37,381 bases of DNA, from assembly GCA_013334975.1 (NCBI GenBank), contig JAAXWL010000015.1, forward strand, positions 1-37,381, written 5' to 3'. The DNA comes from Chlorobiaceae bacterium. GTDB taxonomy: Bacteria; Bacteroidota; Chlorobiia; Chlorobiales; Chlorobiaceae. Numbering within the stretch: the first letter of the stretch is position 1; each line of letters opens with the position of its first letter. This document shows positions 1 to 10,389 of the stretch, piece by piece. Made by a program: the position numbers and the translations under genes. The notes under the pieces were generated by a model. The model saw only the letters and a program-made list of their open reading frames with translations, was not told where the DNA came from and ran no database searches.

Positions 1-369
1 TTGTAGCGTTCCTGATCCTCTGTTTTGGTTTTCTGGGTCAGAATGTGTGCCGCTGTAATCCACCCGAAGGCGTTGTCCGAAGCCAGCAGCTCATCGAGCT
101 TCTCTTCGTAATCAGTCAGTTTGGCAATCGGGAAATCCAGCGTATGGCGGCATCCGAGCACCAAAAAACCATAAGAGGTCGGTTTCCAGTTCTTGTGTTC
201 ATGGTCGAGTATAGCCAGACTTGCTATCGGTCGATCGTATCGGTCGAAAATCCGATAGTTTTACACAAACATCCGTTTGGCAAACTCAGTTGGCTTTGTG
301 CTCTGCACTTCAACGTGGATATTTTTCAAGCTTTCATCGCTGGAAAGTTGGTTCTGATGCTTCGGGAAT
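1..369 (-). pseudogene. Fragment of a PD-(D/E)XK / Rpn-like nuclease-transposase family protein, cut by the window edge and carrying an in-frame stop
   Basis: Reverse-strand translation reads ..LKNIHVEVQSTKPTEFAKRMFV*NYRIFDRYDRPIASLAILDHEHKNWKPTSYGFLVLGCRHTLDFPIAKLTDYEEKLDELLASDNAFGWITAAHILTQKTKTEDQERYK.., which resembles the 'HIEVQ..FAERMFVYNYRIFDRY' family. TAA (tta on +) lies at 261-263 where the family usually has Tyr. Confidence 0.6.
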
Positions 370-494
370 TTTCGTATTTTTCCCGATAAGTGTCACAAGC
401 ATAGGTTAGCTTACTTGTTCCTTGTACATGGAAGATGCCAGGCAGGGTACGGCGATCCACGGGTTTCCATCCACATCCACCATAAATCAACATC

Positions 495-1829
495 ATGCAA
501 TCACTGGAAAGCTTTTTGACTCAAATTGCCGATATCGTCTGGGGTATCCCTCTTCTGGTGGCGCTGTTCGGAACGCATCTGTTCCTTACCTTCAGACTCG
601 GCATCATCCAGAAGCACTTGCCTCATGCCATTCGTATCTCGTTTACCCGTTCGCATGAGGGAACGGGGGAGATCAGCCATTTCGGGGCGCTGGTGACGGC
701 GCTGGCAGCGACCATCGGCACGGGCAATATTGTTGGTGTGGCTACGGCGGTGGCGGCCGGAGGGCCAGGCGCGGTACTCTGGATGTGGTTTACTGGCGTG
801 TTCGGCATTGCCACCAAGTATGGTGAGGCGCTGTTGTCGGTCAAGTACCGCACGGTGAACGATGATGGTACGGTTTCGGGTGGCCCGATGTATGTGATCG
901 AAAAGGCGCTTGGCCAGAAGTGGCTGGCCGTGCTCTTTGCCGTGTTTACAGCAGTCGCGGCCTTCGGAATCGGCAACATGGTCCAGGCCAATTCGATAGC
1001 CACGATGTTGCAGTCTAACCTGCATGTATCGCCGTGGATCAGTGGCGCCTTGATGACGGTGTTTACGGCGGTGGTCATCATCGGGGGGATCAAGTCGATC
1101 GCAAAAGTGTGCGAGTATCTGGTGCCCTTCATGGCGATCTTTTATCTGATCGGCTGCGCGGTATTGCTTTTTCTCGGGCGGGAGACGCTCGGCGAGACGA
1201 TCCAGCTTATTGTTTCATCCGCCTTCACCGGTCAGGCGGCCCTTGGCGGTTTTGCGGGCGCAGGCATGAAAGAGGCGATCCGGTTTGGTATAGCCCGTGG
1301 TCTTTTTTCGAACGAATCGGGTCTGGGCAGCGCCCCGATTGTGGCGGCTGCGGCGCAGACCGATGAGCCGGTTCGACAGGCGCTGATCTCCTCGACCGGT
1401 ACTTTCTGGGATACGGTGGTTGTGTGCGCGGCAACCGGCATCGTTGTGGTCAACTCCGGAGCGTGGTCTACCGGCCTCAAAGGGGCGGAACTCACCAGTG
1501 CCGCTTTCGCCAAGGTACCCTTAATTGGCCCTGCCGTGCTGACCTTTGGCTTGCTTACCTTCGTTTTTTCAACCATTCTCGGCTGGTCATACTACGGCGA
1601 GAAGGCGATGGAGTACCTGTTCGGCAAGCGATCGATTATGCCCTACCGCTGGGCCTGGGTTGTGGCCGTCATGGTGGGTTCGGTGGCTTCGCTGCATGTG
1701 GTCTGGACCTTTGCCGACATAGCAAATGCCCTGATGGCGCTTCCGAACCTGGTCGCTCTGCTGGTGCTGACCCCGGTTATCGCCAGCGAGACTAAGAAAT
1801 ATTTTTCAAAGCGGGAGCAAGAGGGTTAA
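495..1829 (+). CDS. Sodium:alanine/amino-acid symporter (AGCS family)
   Basis: 444 aa ORF with many hydrophobic segments. Motifs: GTGNIVGVATAVAAGGPGAVLWMWFTG, KYGEALLSVKYR, GGPMYVIEKALG, GLFSNESGLGSAPI. Confidence 0.93.
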   Translation: MQSLESFLTQIADIVWGIPLLVALFGTHLFLTFRLGIIQKHLPHAIRISFTRSHEGTGEISHFGALVTALAATIGTGNIVGVATAVAAGGPGAVLWMWFTGVFGIATKYGEALLSVKYRTVNDDGTVSGGPMYVIEKALGQKWLAVLFAVFTAVAAFGIGNMVQANSIATMLQSNLHVSPWISGALMTVFTAVVIIGGIKSIAKVCEYLVPFMAIFYLIGCAVLLFLGRETLGETIQLIVSSAFTGQAALGGFAGAGMKEAIRFGIARGLFSNESGLGSAPIVAAAAQTDEPVRQALISSTGTFWDTVVVCAATGIVVVNSGAWSTGLKGAELTSAAFAKVPLIGPAVLTFGLLTFVFSTILGWSYYGEKAMEYLFGKRSIMPYRWAWVVAVMVGSVASLHVVWTFADIANALMALPNLVALLVLTPVIASETKKYFSKREQEG

Positions 1830-2053
1830 AGGCAGTGGCAGCAGGGTTAAGAGCGGCAAACCGTCTGGTTTTTTTCCCGACCATTAAGTCCTGTATGTTA
1901 TCTTCTGATCTTTTCGTCCCTTTCCTCTCTTAAGCTTGATCTATTCCTTGTGATTAACAATTGTTATCACGTATTTTTCTGGCAGGTTTGAAAAAAAATT
2001 CTATTTTGGCTCACCTTTTCAATTAACCATTACAGATCAAAAGACAGGCAACC

Positions 2054-2587
2054 ATGAATTTCAATCCGTGGCATCACGTCGAGATCGGGGATGACTGCCC
2101 GAATGTTGTGCATGCGATCATCGAGATTTCCAAAGACAGCAAGACCAAGTACGAACTGGACAAGAAAACCGGTATGCTCAGGCTTGACCGGGTGCTTTTT
2201 TCCTCTCTCCTTTATCCCGAGAACTATGGCTTCATTCCCAAAACTCTCGGTGAAGACCATGACCCTCTCGATATCGTCGTGATTTCCCAGTGCTCTATTG
2301 TGCCGATGTGCGTGGTGCGGGCAAGGGTGATCGGCGTCATGCGCATGATCGATCATGGCGAAGGTGACGACAAGATCATCGCTGTTGCCGAGGATGACAT
2401 GAGCGTCAGCGGCATCCAGGATATTCACGATCTCGGTAAGCATTTCAAGATGGAGCTTCAACACTTCTTCGAAGAGTACAAGGCGCTTGAGCAGAAGACT
2501 GTACTGGTCGAGGATTTCATGGATGCCGCAACGGCAAAAGAGATTGTGCTCGAATCGATCAGCAGGTATCAGGGAGTTTACGCCTGA
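2054..2587 (+). CDS. ppa: Inorganic pyrophosphatase, family I
   Basis: 177 aa; contains [47 protein letters not shown]. Confidence 0.93.
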   Translation: MNFNPWHHVEIGDDCPNVVHAIIEISKDSKTKYELDKKTGMLRLDRVLFSSLLYPENYGFIPKTLGEDHDPLDIVVISQCSIVPMCVVRARVIGVMRMIDHGEGDDKIIAVAEDDMSVSGIQDIHDLGKHFKMELQHFFEEYKALEQKTVLVEDFMDAATAKEIVLESISRYQGVYA

Positions 2588-3173
2588 TTTCGTTTGCGAA
2601 GCTGCTGCGATACGGGGATTCACAGGGACGGCCTGAATGAAAAGGTTTCAGGCCGAGCTCTGACAATCGACACCTCTCGGGTTCAGCTGAACCAGTATTC
2701 AGTGACTTTTCCATGTTGGACAGGAGCCTCTTATTGTACAGAATGGCTAAGGTATGGGTATTTTTTCCAGAAGCACCGTGCCTCACTGCTGAGCCTCTGA
2801 TGGAGTGTCTGTAATGTTGAAAAGAAAAAGTACCTGGCTGAGGTTACGGTATTCTGGCGGCCAGATGATTACGGCACAAGTGTGTTGCCAGTTTTGATTC
2901 AAGCTCCTCTAAAGGATTTATTCAAAAGACATTAATAACATTTCGCCGTTCAGGGGTGATGTATCCTTTTTTGACGTAACCGGTACCACGCCATAACGTC
3001 ATGTGTTTTTTATGGTTTTGTGGATGAAATGTTGATAACTTGTTGAATGGTGTGGATTCATCCAGATACTTCGGGTCTTTGGTACGGTTGAATCGATGAA
3101 GTGACAGAAATGTGATATATTGATTAATGAATGACTGTTCGTTTGCTTTTTTTCCGGAAAACTCACAATCCTC

Positions 3174-3692
3174 ATGATACTTCTCTCTCCGCAGGAACTG
3201 AAATCGAGGGCATCGCGAATCAGGCTCGTCCTTTCTGACAATGACGGGGTCTTCACCGATAATGGTGTTTACTATTCTGAAAGAGGTGAGGAGTTCAAGC
3301 GGTTTTCCATCCGTGATGGCATGGGCGTTGAACGGCTTCGGGCCCATGGTCTTGAAACCGGTATCATTACCGGCGAGGTTTCGCCAAGTCTTGTGAAAAG
3401 AGCGCAGAAACTTCATATCGAGAGCTTGTACCTCGGAGCAGGAGACAAGCTTTCCAGGCTTCAGGATGTAATGCGCGATACCGGGGTTGACGTGCCGGAG
3501 ATTGCTTATATCGGTGACGACGTCAACGATCTTGGTATCATGAACGCCATTGCACCTTCCGGTCTTGTGGCCTGCCCCGGTGACGCAATGCATTTCGTTG
3601 AGCGCAGCGTTCACTATCGATGCAGTGCATTTGGGGGCCACGGGGCTTTCAGGGAATTTGCCGAATGGCTGATCGCTTTGCGGCCTTCGTAA
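3174..3692 (+). CDS. HAD-superfamily KdsC-like phosphatase (KDO-8-P or acylneuraminate-9-P phosphatase-like)
   Basis: 172 aa; VLSDNDGVFTDNGVYYSERGEEFKRFSIRDGMGVERLRAHGLETGIITGE and GDDVNDLGIM motifs. Confidence 0.85.
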   Translation: MILLSPQELKSRASRIRLVLSDNDGVFTDNGVYYSERGEEFKRFSIRDGMGVERLRAHGLETGIITGEVSPSLVKRAQKLHIESLYLGAGDKLSRLQDVMRDTGVDVPEIAYIGDDVNDLGIMNAIAPSGLVACPGDAMHFVERSVHYRCSAFGGHGAFREFAEWLIALRPS

Positions 3693-3788
3693 GCAGTTCC
3701 ATGAGAACGCCGGTGAACTATTTTCCATTATTTACATTAACCAGGAAGTATGCTGTGCATGCTTTACACTATTTGATCGGATATTTTT

Positions 3789-4658
3789 ATGGCTGAAGTC
3801 AAAATCGGAAATACCATGGTCGGGGATGGCCATCTGGTTTATGTCATCGCAGAGATAGGTATCAATCATAACGGTTCTCTGGAAGTGGCAAAAAAACTGA
3901 TCGAGGGTGCTGCCCTGGCTGGTTGCGATGCCGTCAAATTTCAGAAACGGACTCCGGAGCTGTGTGTCCCCATGGATCAGCGACTCATCGAACGCGAAAC
4001 ACCATGGGGACGAATGACCTATATGGATTATCGTTACAAGGTTGAGTTCAGTTTCGACGACTATACCGAAATCGATGCATACTGTCGAGAGAAAGGGATC
4101 GCCTGGTTCGCCTCGTGCTGGGATGAAGAGGCGGTTGATTTCATGGAGCAGTTCAATCCCCCTTGTTATAAAGCAGCATCGGCATCGTTGACCGATCTCG
4201 CTTTACTGAAAAAAACCAAAGCTACCGGTCGTCCGCTCATCATTTCGACGGGCATGTCAACCATGGAGGAGATCGACCTGGCTGTTTCGGAACTGGGAAG
4301 AGACCAACTCCTGATTGCCCACACCAACTCCACCTATCCCTGTCCGGTTGAAGAGTTGAACCTCAGGATGATCGGCACCCTGAAGCAGCGCTATCCCGAC
4401 AATCCCATCGGCTATTCGGGCCACGAAGTGGGGTTGGCTACGACCTGGGCGGCGGTGGTGCTCGGCGCCGTTTTTGTCGAACGGCATGTGACGCTCGACC
4501 GGGCAATGTGGGGCTCCGACCAGGCTGCTTCGGTGGAAATTTCCGGTATGTCGAGGCTGGTATCCAACATCAGGGACATCGAAAAATCGCTTGGTGACGG
4601 CGTCAAGCGGGTCTACGCAGGAGAGGCCGCCGCGAGGAAGAAACTCCGGAGAGTCTGA
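3789..4658 (+). CDS. N-acetylneuraminate synthase (NeuB)-like nonulosonate synthase
   Basis: 289 aa; VIAEIGINHNGSLEVAKKLIEGAALAGCDAVKFQKR, IISTGMSTMEEI, YSGHEVGLATTWAAVVLGAVFVERHVTLDR. No obvious C-terminal SAF domain. Confidence 0.88.
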   Translation: MAEVKIGNTMVGDGHLVYVIAEIGINHNGSLEVAKKLIEGAALAGCDAVKFQKRTPELCVPMDQRLIERETPWGRMTYMDYRYKVEFSFDDYTEIDAYCREKGIAWFASCWDEEAVDFMEQFNPPCYKAASASLTDLALLKKTKATGRPLIISTGMSTMEEIDLAVSELGRDQLLIAHTNSTYPCPVEELNLRMIGTLKQRYPDNPIGYSGHEVGLATTWAAVVLGAVFVERHVTLDRAMWGSDQAASVEISGMSRLVSNIRDIEKSLGDGVKRVYAGEAAARKKLRRV

Positions 4659-4781
4659 ACCTGTCGTGAAGGCAGGCTGCTTGTTTTTACCTCTCGCGTG
4701 GTGTTCGCTCAACGCTGAATTGACATATTGAAGCCTTTCATGTCTTCTACGACTTTGAGGGCTTGCTGACCGGCAGCTTCT

Positions 4782-4820
4782 CTGAAAGTGACGAACTTTA
4801 GTGCCGTTCGTCACTTTCAG
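4782..4820. promoter_or_regulatory. Perfect 15-bp inverted repeat with 9-nt spacer upstream of htpG
   Basis: ctgaaagtgacgaac (4782-4796), tttagtgcc, gttcgtcactttcag (4806-4820). No T-run follows. Confidence 0.6.
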
Positions 4821-4928
4821 CGAGATCGCTTGCGATATTTGGTTTTCACCCTTAAATTTCCCCCGAAAAATCTTCTGTTCGCCAACAATGCAAACTTTAT
4901 CCGGCAGGCGCCCGGAACAATCCAAACG

Positions 4929-6818
4929 ATGACTGCAATGATTGAAAACAATCCTTCTTCAGTGAAACAATTTGAATACAAGGCCGAAATGAAACAGCTT
5001 CTGGACCTCATCGTCCATTCGCTGTATACCCACCCCGAGATCTTTCTTCGTGAGCTGATCTCGAACGCTTCTGATGCCATCGGCAAGGTGCGTTTCAGGA
5101 TGCTCTCTTCCGATGAGAATATCGACAAATCTACTGAACTGAAAATCTCGATAAACGTCGATCCGGAAAAAAGCAGTTTCGTGATTGAGGATACCGGTAT
5201 CGGTATGAGCGAAGAGGAGCTGATCGCCAATCTGGGCACGGTTGCCAGGTCGGGGACACTCGGTTTCATGGAGTCTCTGAAGGAGCAGCAGGAGGGGCAG
5301 CGACTCGATGCCAGTTTGATTGGCCAGTTCGGCGTGGGCTTCTATTCAGTGTTCATGGTGACCGACGAAGTGACTGTCGAGACCCGGAGCGCGGAGAGCG
5401 GTTCGCAGGGATGGTGCTGGAAATCTTCAGGACAGGGTACCTATACGATCGAACCGATGGAACTGGCCTCGCGTGGTACCCGGATTTCGTTCACCCTTAA
5501 GGAGGAGTTCAAAGAGTTCGCCGAAGAGTACCGGCTTGAGCAGATTATAAAAAAATACTCCAATTTCGTTGATTACCCGATCTGGCTTGGCAATCGCCAG
5601 ATCAACAGCGTCAGCGCACTCTGGCAGCGCTCGAAAAGCGAGATGAAGGAGGAGGAGGTCAACGAGTTCTACAAGTTCGTTTCAAACGATTACAAGGAGC
5701 CGCTCGACTATCTGCACATCTCGGTCGAGGGGGCGGTCAGTTTCAAGGCGCTTCTGTTCATTCCATCGGAAGCTCCTGTGGATCTGCTCTACAATCAGAG
5801 TTCACTCGAAAAACGGGGCCCGCAACTCTATGTAAGGAAAGTGCTCATTCAGCACGAATGCCGTGATCTCTTGCCGGAGTACCTGCGATTCGTCAGTGGT
5901 GTCGTTGATACCGAGGATTTGCCGCTGAACGTTTCACGAGAGCTGGTTCAGTCCAGTCCGGTTATGGCCAAAATGCGCCAGATCCTCACCAGCAAGCTTC
6001 TTGGCTGGTTCGATACCCTTGCCAAAGAGCAGCCAGACAAGTTCCGCACCTTTTACAAGGCTTTCGGTACGATCATCAAGATCGGTCTGAACACCGATTA
6101 TACGAATCGCGACAAGCTGATCGATCTGTTGCGTTTTGAAACGACCAGGAGCGCCGAGGGTGAGTATGTGACCTTCCGGGAGTATGCGGATCGTATGGCC
6201 GAGGGACAGGGAGAGATCTATTTCCATACGGGTAACAGCCGAAGTCAGATGCTGGTGCATCCCAATCTCGAATATTTCAGAAAGCGCGATATCGAGGTGT
6301 TGCTGCTCTCCGATCCGGTCGATGTTTTTGTCATTCCCTCCATTTTCGAGTACGACAAAAAACCGCTCAAATCGATCGAGAAAGCAGAGATCGATACCAC
6401 CGATGTGGTGCCCGAAGGGGAGCGCCTGAGTGCCGAGCGCACCTCAGGTGTGATCGCGCTGTTCCGGGAGGTGCTTGGCGATCGTATTGCTGACGTGGTC
6501 GAGTCAAGGAGGCTTGTCAGTTCTCCGGTGACTCTGGTGAGCGACAAGGATGGCCTCGACAGCCAGATGGAGCGGGTCATGAAGATGATGCATCAGGAGG
6601 CACCACCTTCGAAGAAGATTCTTGAGGTCAATGCATCACACCCGATCATCAGGAACCTTGCCGGCAAACATGCCGTGGGTCTTACGGGCGATCCTGTCGT
6701 CAGGGCGGCGGTGGTGCAGCTTTTTGAAAGTGCCCTGCTTCTGGAAGGAGACCTCGATTCGGTTGCTGATTACGTTTCGAGAATGAATGAGCTGGTCGAG
6801 GCAGCCACAAGGCCCTGA
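4929..6818 (+). CDS. htpG: Molecular chaperone HtpG (Hsp90)
   Basis: [69 protein letters not shown]. The track ORF starts at 4788 inside the hairpin; ATG 4929 is a more plausible start. Confidence 0.92.
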   Translation: MTAMIENNPSSVKQFEYKAEMKQLLDLIVHSLYTHPEIFLRELISNASDAIGKVRFRMLSSDENIDKSTELKISINVDPEKSSFVIEDTGIGMSEEELIANLGTVARSGTLGFMESLKEQQEGQRLDASLIGQFGVGFYSVFMVTDEVTVETRSAESGSQGWCWKSSGQGTYTIEPMELASRGTRISFTLKEEFKEFAEEYRLEQIIKKYSNFVDYPIWLGNRQINSVSALWQRSKSEMKEEEVNEFYKFVSNDYKEPLDYLHISVEGAVSFKALLFIPSEAPVDLLYNQSSLEKRGPQLYVRKVLIQHECRDLLPEYLRFVSGVVDTEDLPLNVSRELVQSSPVMAKMRQILTSKLLGWFDTLAKEQPDKFRTFYKAFGTIIKIGLNTDYTNRDKLIDLLRFETTRSAEGEYVTFREYADRMAEGQGEIYFHTGNSRSQMLVHPNLEYFRKRDIEVLLLSDPVDVFVIPSIFEYDKKPLKSIEKAEIDTTDVVPEGERLSAERTSGVIALFREVLGDRIADVVESRRLVSSPVTLVSDKDGLDSQMERVMKMMHQEAPPSKKILEVNASHPIIRNLAGKHAVGLTGDPVVRAAVVQLFESALLLEGDLDSVADYVSRMNELVEAATRP

Positions 6819-6929
6819 GGGCGCCACTCGTTATTTTCCCTCTCCGGCCCGTTGTTCATGGTAACGGCAACGGGTCGGAGAAAAAAGGTCGTTACCTTCA
6901 TACGGCCAGTGCAGTAACCCATAACCATC

Positions 6930-7817
6930 ATGATGGCATCAGAGAAGACATTGTTCGATCCCGATATCCGGCAGCTTGTCGGATACCAGAAAAACGAGAT
7001 TACCGAGCACTACATCTACAAAAATCTTGCCAGGCGGGTCGATGGAGTGAAAAATCGCAGGATATTCGCCCAGATAGCCGAAGACGAGTTGCGCCATTAC
7101 CAGGTCTGGAAGAAACATACCGGACAGGATGTCAAGCCGGGCCGTATCAGGATAGCCCTTTATTCACTGATCAGTATGCTCTTCGGCTTTACTTTTGCCG
7201 TCAAGCTCATGGAGGGTGGCGAAAAGGCTGCGAAACGCGAATATGAAAGCGTGGCGGCGATGGGGGAAGAGATCGGCGGACTTGCCAGGGATGAGGAGGA
7301 GCATGAGCAGGCGTTACTGACCCTGCTCGATGAAGAGCGTCTGCAATATACCGGCTCAATTGTTCTTGGTCTCAACGACGCCCTGGTCGAGCTGACCGGT
7401 GCTCTGGCCGGTCTGACCTTTGCCCTGCAAAATTCCAGATTAGTGGCCCTGACGGCGATCATTACCGGTTTTGCTGCGGCGCTTTCGATGGCATCCTCCG
7501 AATATCTTTCCACCAAGGCTGAACCGGGGGTGAAAAACCCGATCAAGGCATCGTTCTATACGGGCGTCGCTTATATCGTGGCCGTGACCGTACTGATTGT
7601 TCCTTACCTCTTTTTGCAGGACATCTACCTCAGCCTCGCCTTTGCTTTTGTCGGAGCGTTCCTCCTGATCGCATTGTTCAACTTCTATGTTTCCGTAGCT
7701 CAGGGCGTGCCTTTCAGAAGCCGTTTTCTTGAAATGGCCGGGCTCATTGTCGTGGTCTCCGGAATCAGTTTCCTTGCTGGTCTCGCTATCCGCTACTTTT
7801 TCGGTATTACGGTGTAG
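6930..7817 (+). CDS. Rubrerythrin/ferritin-like domain fused to a VIT1/CCC1-type transporter
   Basis: N-terminal [46 protein letters not shown] (ferritin-like EXXH). C-terminal [54 protein letters not shown] (VIT1 signature). Confidence 0.85.
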   Translation: MMASEKTLFDPDIRQLVGYQKNEITEHYIYKNLARRVDGVKNRRIFAQIAEDELRHYQVWKKHTGQDVKPGRIRIALYSLISMLFGFTFAVKLMEGGEKAAKREYESVAAMGEEIGGLARDEEEHEQALLTLLDEERLQYTGSIVLGLNDALVELTGALAGLTFALQNSRLVALTAIITGFAAALSMASSEYLSTKAEPGVKNPIKASFYTGVAYIVAVTVLIVPYLFLQDIYLSLAFAFVGAFLLIALFNFYVSVAQGVPFRSRFLEMAGLIVVVSGISFLAGLAIRYFFGITV

Positions 7818-7830
7818 CTCCGTCAGACGT

Positions 7831-9378
7831 TCAGGTTTCGAGCGCTGCAAGCAATGCGGCCAAAGAGACTTCGCCTTCGGTGTCGATATCGATGCAGAGG
7901 GCTTTTTCATCTCCATCAGGCGGAATGTTGGCATGAATCTGGGCCTGGAGAACCTCAAGATCGGCCTCCGATGCATCGAGGGCTTCGGCATGACGGGCGC
8001 GTACACGCTCACGCAGCAGTTCTGCAGGAGCATGAAAGCGCAGGATACGGCAGGGGCTGTTCATCGATGAGGCCAGGCGGATAAAGGGCATTCTGAGGTT
8101 TCTGAAGAGGAAGGTGGCATCGACGATAACCGGAAAACCACCCGAAAGGGCCGATGAAGCCTCCGAAAGCATGGTGTCGTAGGTTTTGCCGGTTGCTTCG
8201 GGCGTATAGATATCGATCCCTTTGGAAGCGCTGCGTTCCGTGGTTTCAATGCCGAAAAGGCGCTTTCGTTCAACATCGGAGCGAATGTGGATGAATCCGC
8301 CCAGGTCGGCCAGTTTTGAGGAGAACCACGACTTGCCGGTTCCGGATACCCCCTGGGTGAGCACCAAGAGTGGTTGATGATGGTGTGTGTAACCCTGGGC
8401 AAGAGCGATGTATGAGAGATGTTCGGCAAGCGTCGCCGATTGTTCGGATTCAGAGGACTCCTGACCGAGGCGGATCGAGGTAACCTTTGCACGCACCATG
8501 GCCCGGTAGACGCAATAGAATCTTAACACCCGGAGCCCATCATAATCACCGCTTTTTTCAAGCCAGGCATTCAGGAAGTGCCACGCCAGTTCAGGCTTGC
8601 TGGAATGTGCAAGATCCATGAAAAGGAAAGCGACGTCGCTCATGATGTCGATGATGCTGAGCGCAGGATTAAACTCTATGCAGTCGAAGATCATGGTCCG
8701 GCCATTGCGGATGACCATGTTCCCGGTATGCATGTCTCCGTGGCACTCCCGTACCATGCCGATGGCTTTGCGCTCCCGGAGAACACCCGTGAGTCGTCGC
8801 TGCTCGGCGATCGTCCAGTGACGCAGTCGTTCGATTGTGCATCGCTCTTCGATCGAACGGGCAACCTCTTCGGTCAGATCCAGATTTTCAAGCATCGGCT
8901 TGATCAGGAGTTCGGGATCTCCGAAGAGCGAGGAAGGATCGGCTCGCTGGATGGACGCATGGAATGCGGCAATCACTGCCGCCGCATCTTCGATCTCACG
9001 GGGGCCGGTCTCACCTTTCCGGAGGAGGGTGTCGAGTTCCTGTGTTCTGTCGAACTGCACCATTCGGATGACATAATCGATCACTTTGCCATGGCCTCCG
9101 ATATGGATATTTTTGCCGTCCTGGGTAACGGGAAGCACCTCGAGATAGAGATCGGGGCAGAGCCGACGGTTGAGACGAAGCTCCTGGTAGCAGAAGTGCT
9201 GTCGCCGCCCGATGGATGAAAAGTCGAGGAAGCCCAGATTCACCGGTTTCTTGAGCTTGTAAGCCCAGGCGCCAGTCAGGAAAATCCAGGAGATATGGGT
9301 CTCGACCACTTCGATCTCAGGCGAGGTATGATGAGGATATGCCTTCGGATTCCGGAGGGCTTCGGCTGCCGGGTTCAT
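7831..9378 (-). CDS. Bifunctional aminoglycoside-phosphotransferase-like / AAA ATP-binding protein
   Basis: 515 aa; ECHGDMHTGNMVIRNGRTMIFDCIEFNPALSIIDIMSDVAFLFMDL (APH-like catalytic region) and a P-loop LTQGVSGTGKSWFSSKLA. Confidence 0.82.
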   Translation of the reverse strand: MNPAAEALRNPKAYPHHTSPEIEVVETHISWIFLTGAWAYKLKKPVNLGFLDFSSIGRRQHFCYQELRLNRRLCPDLYLEVLPVTQDGKNIHIGGHGKVIDYVIRMVQFDRTQELDTLLRKGETGPREIEDAAAVIAAFHASIQRADPSSLFGDPELLIKPMLENLDLTEEVARSIEERCTIERLRHWTIAEQRRLTGVLRERKAIGMVRECHGDMHTGNMVIRNGRTMIFDCIEFNPALSIIDIMSDVAFLFMDLAHSSKPELAWHFLNAWLEKSGDYDGLRVLRFYCVYRAMVRAKVTSIRLGQESSESEQSATLAEHLSYIALAQGYTHHHQPLLVLTQGVSGTGKSWFSSKLADLGGFIHIRSDVERKRLFGIETTERSASKGIDIYTPEATGKTYDTMLSEASSALSGGFPVIVDATFLFRNLRMPFIRLASSMNSPCRILRFHAPAELLRERVRARHAEALDASEADLEVLQAQIHANIPPDGDEKALCIDIDTEGEVSLAALLAALET

Positions 9379-9524
9379 GGTACAGGATTGTTGTTCAGTG
9401 CATCTTTGGGAGGGTTATTCCGGAAGCGAGCTCCTCTTTCAACGTAGTGAAAAAAAACGGGAATAGGGAATAGGGAAACCCAGTGCCCAAGTACCCATTA
9501 CCCAGTCCTGTCGTGTCATGATTA

Positions 9525-9788
9525 AACTGACGTATGATACAGAGCCATTGATTTTATCCAAATCCAAATCGGTATCGGTATCGAAATTGATTATTTAGTG
9601 TAAAAAAACAGAAAACCGGTCTGTGGCTGTATCTGTCGAATTATCAAATACTTATCACAATAAACCACAAAAAATCCAGGTGAGTTATAATCAGCTTTTT
9701 CAAGAGGAACTCGATACCGATACCGATTTGGATACCGATTTCGATGATAAAAGAAAATCTGACTATTTACCGTTGACACGCCACTAGT
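9525..9788. repeat. Intergenic repeat element, copy A (with internal inverted GGTATC/GATACC arms)
   Basis: Starts ctgacgtat..; left arm ccaaatcggtatcggtatcga, conserved acagaaaaccggtct core and attatcaaatacttatcacaataa, right arm aactcgataccgataccgatttggataccgattt; ends ccgttgacacgccactagt. Aligns with copies B and C. Confidence 0.85.
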
Positions 9789-9916
9789 CCTCAGTCCCCA
9801 TTACCTATTCCCCAGCCCTCGTGTTCATGGTTTGTTAAAAAAAAATGTAAATTCTGTAACTTACTGCCAGCCTTCATTTTTTCGCATCAATATCTGTAAT
9901 CAGGAGCGTTATCATT

Positions 9917-10351
9917 GTGATACAGCTTTCCAGGATTCTTTGCCCGACCGATTATTCTGTAGCTTCCGACAAGGCCGTCAGGTATGCTATTGACTTGGCC
10001 AGGCGTGTTCATGCGCACGTTCGTTTTCTGCATATTCAGGAAGTCTCATCCAGCACGAACTCGGGTGACGACGACGATTCATCGATGCCTGAAAGCTTCA
10101 CCCGGTTGCTTATCGCGGAAAAAAAGAGAGGATTGCAGGTCGATGTGAAAGTTATCAGCGGAACCCCGACCGATATGATCATAAGTCAGGCCAGAGTCTG
10201 GTTTGCTGACCTGATTGTCATTGGCTCTCATGGCCGCAGTGGTCTCATGAGACTCGTCATGGGCAGTGTGGCCGAAGCGGTGTTTCGTTCCGCTTCAATT
10301 CCTGTGCTGATCATCAAGCAGGATGTCATCGACAAGACCCTCGCACTATAA
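9917..10351 (+). CDS. Universal stress protein (UspA family)
   Basis: 144 aa, GTG start; SRILCPTDYSVASDKAVRYAIDLARRVHAHVRFLHIQE and IVIGSHGRSGLMRLVMGSVAEAVFRSASIPVLII. Confidence 0.9.
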   Translation: MIQLSRILCPTDYSVASDKAVRYAIDLARRVHAHVRFLHIQEVSSSTNSGDDDDSSMPESFTRLLIAEKKRGLQVDVKVISGTPTDMIISQARVWFADLIVIGSHGRSGLMRLVMGSVAEAVFRSASIPVLIIKQDVIDKTLAL

Positions 10352-10389
10352 TTGTTCAACAATATCGTTCACCACAAGCTTCCCCGTTT

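Noticed and set aside
501-1132. Long minus-strand ORFs opposite the AGCS transporter (174 and 169 aa)
   Set aside because: Antisense shadow ORFs in a GC-rich coding region; the + strand protein has clear family motifs.
2922-3728. 268-aa minus-strand ORF opposite the KdsC-like gene
   Set aside because: No recognisable domain; overlaps a well-supported + strand HAD phosphatase.
6842-6886. Hairpin ctccggcccgttg/caacgggtcggag after htpG as a terminator
   Set aside because: Followed by an A-run, not a T-run, on the + strand; the direction does not fit an intrinsic terminator for htpG, so it was not called.
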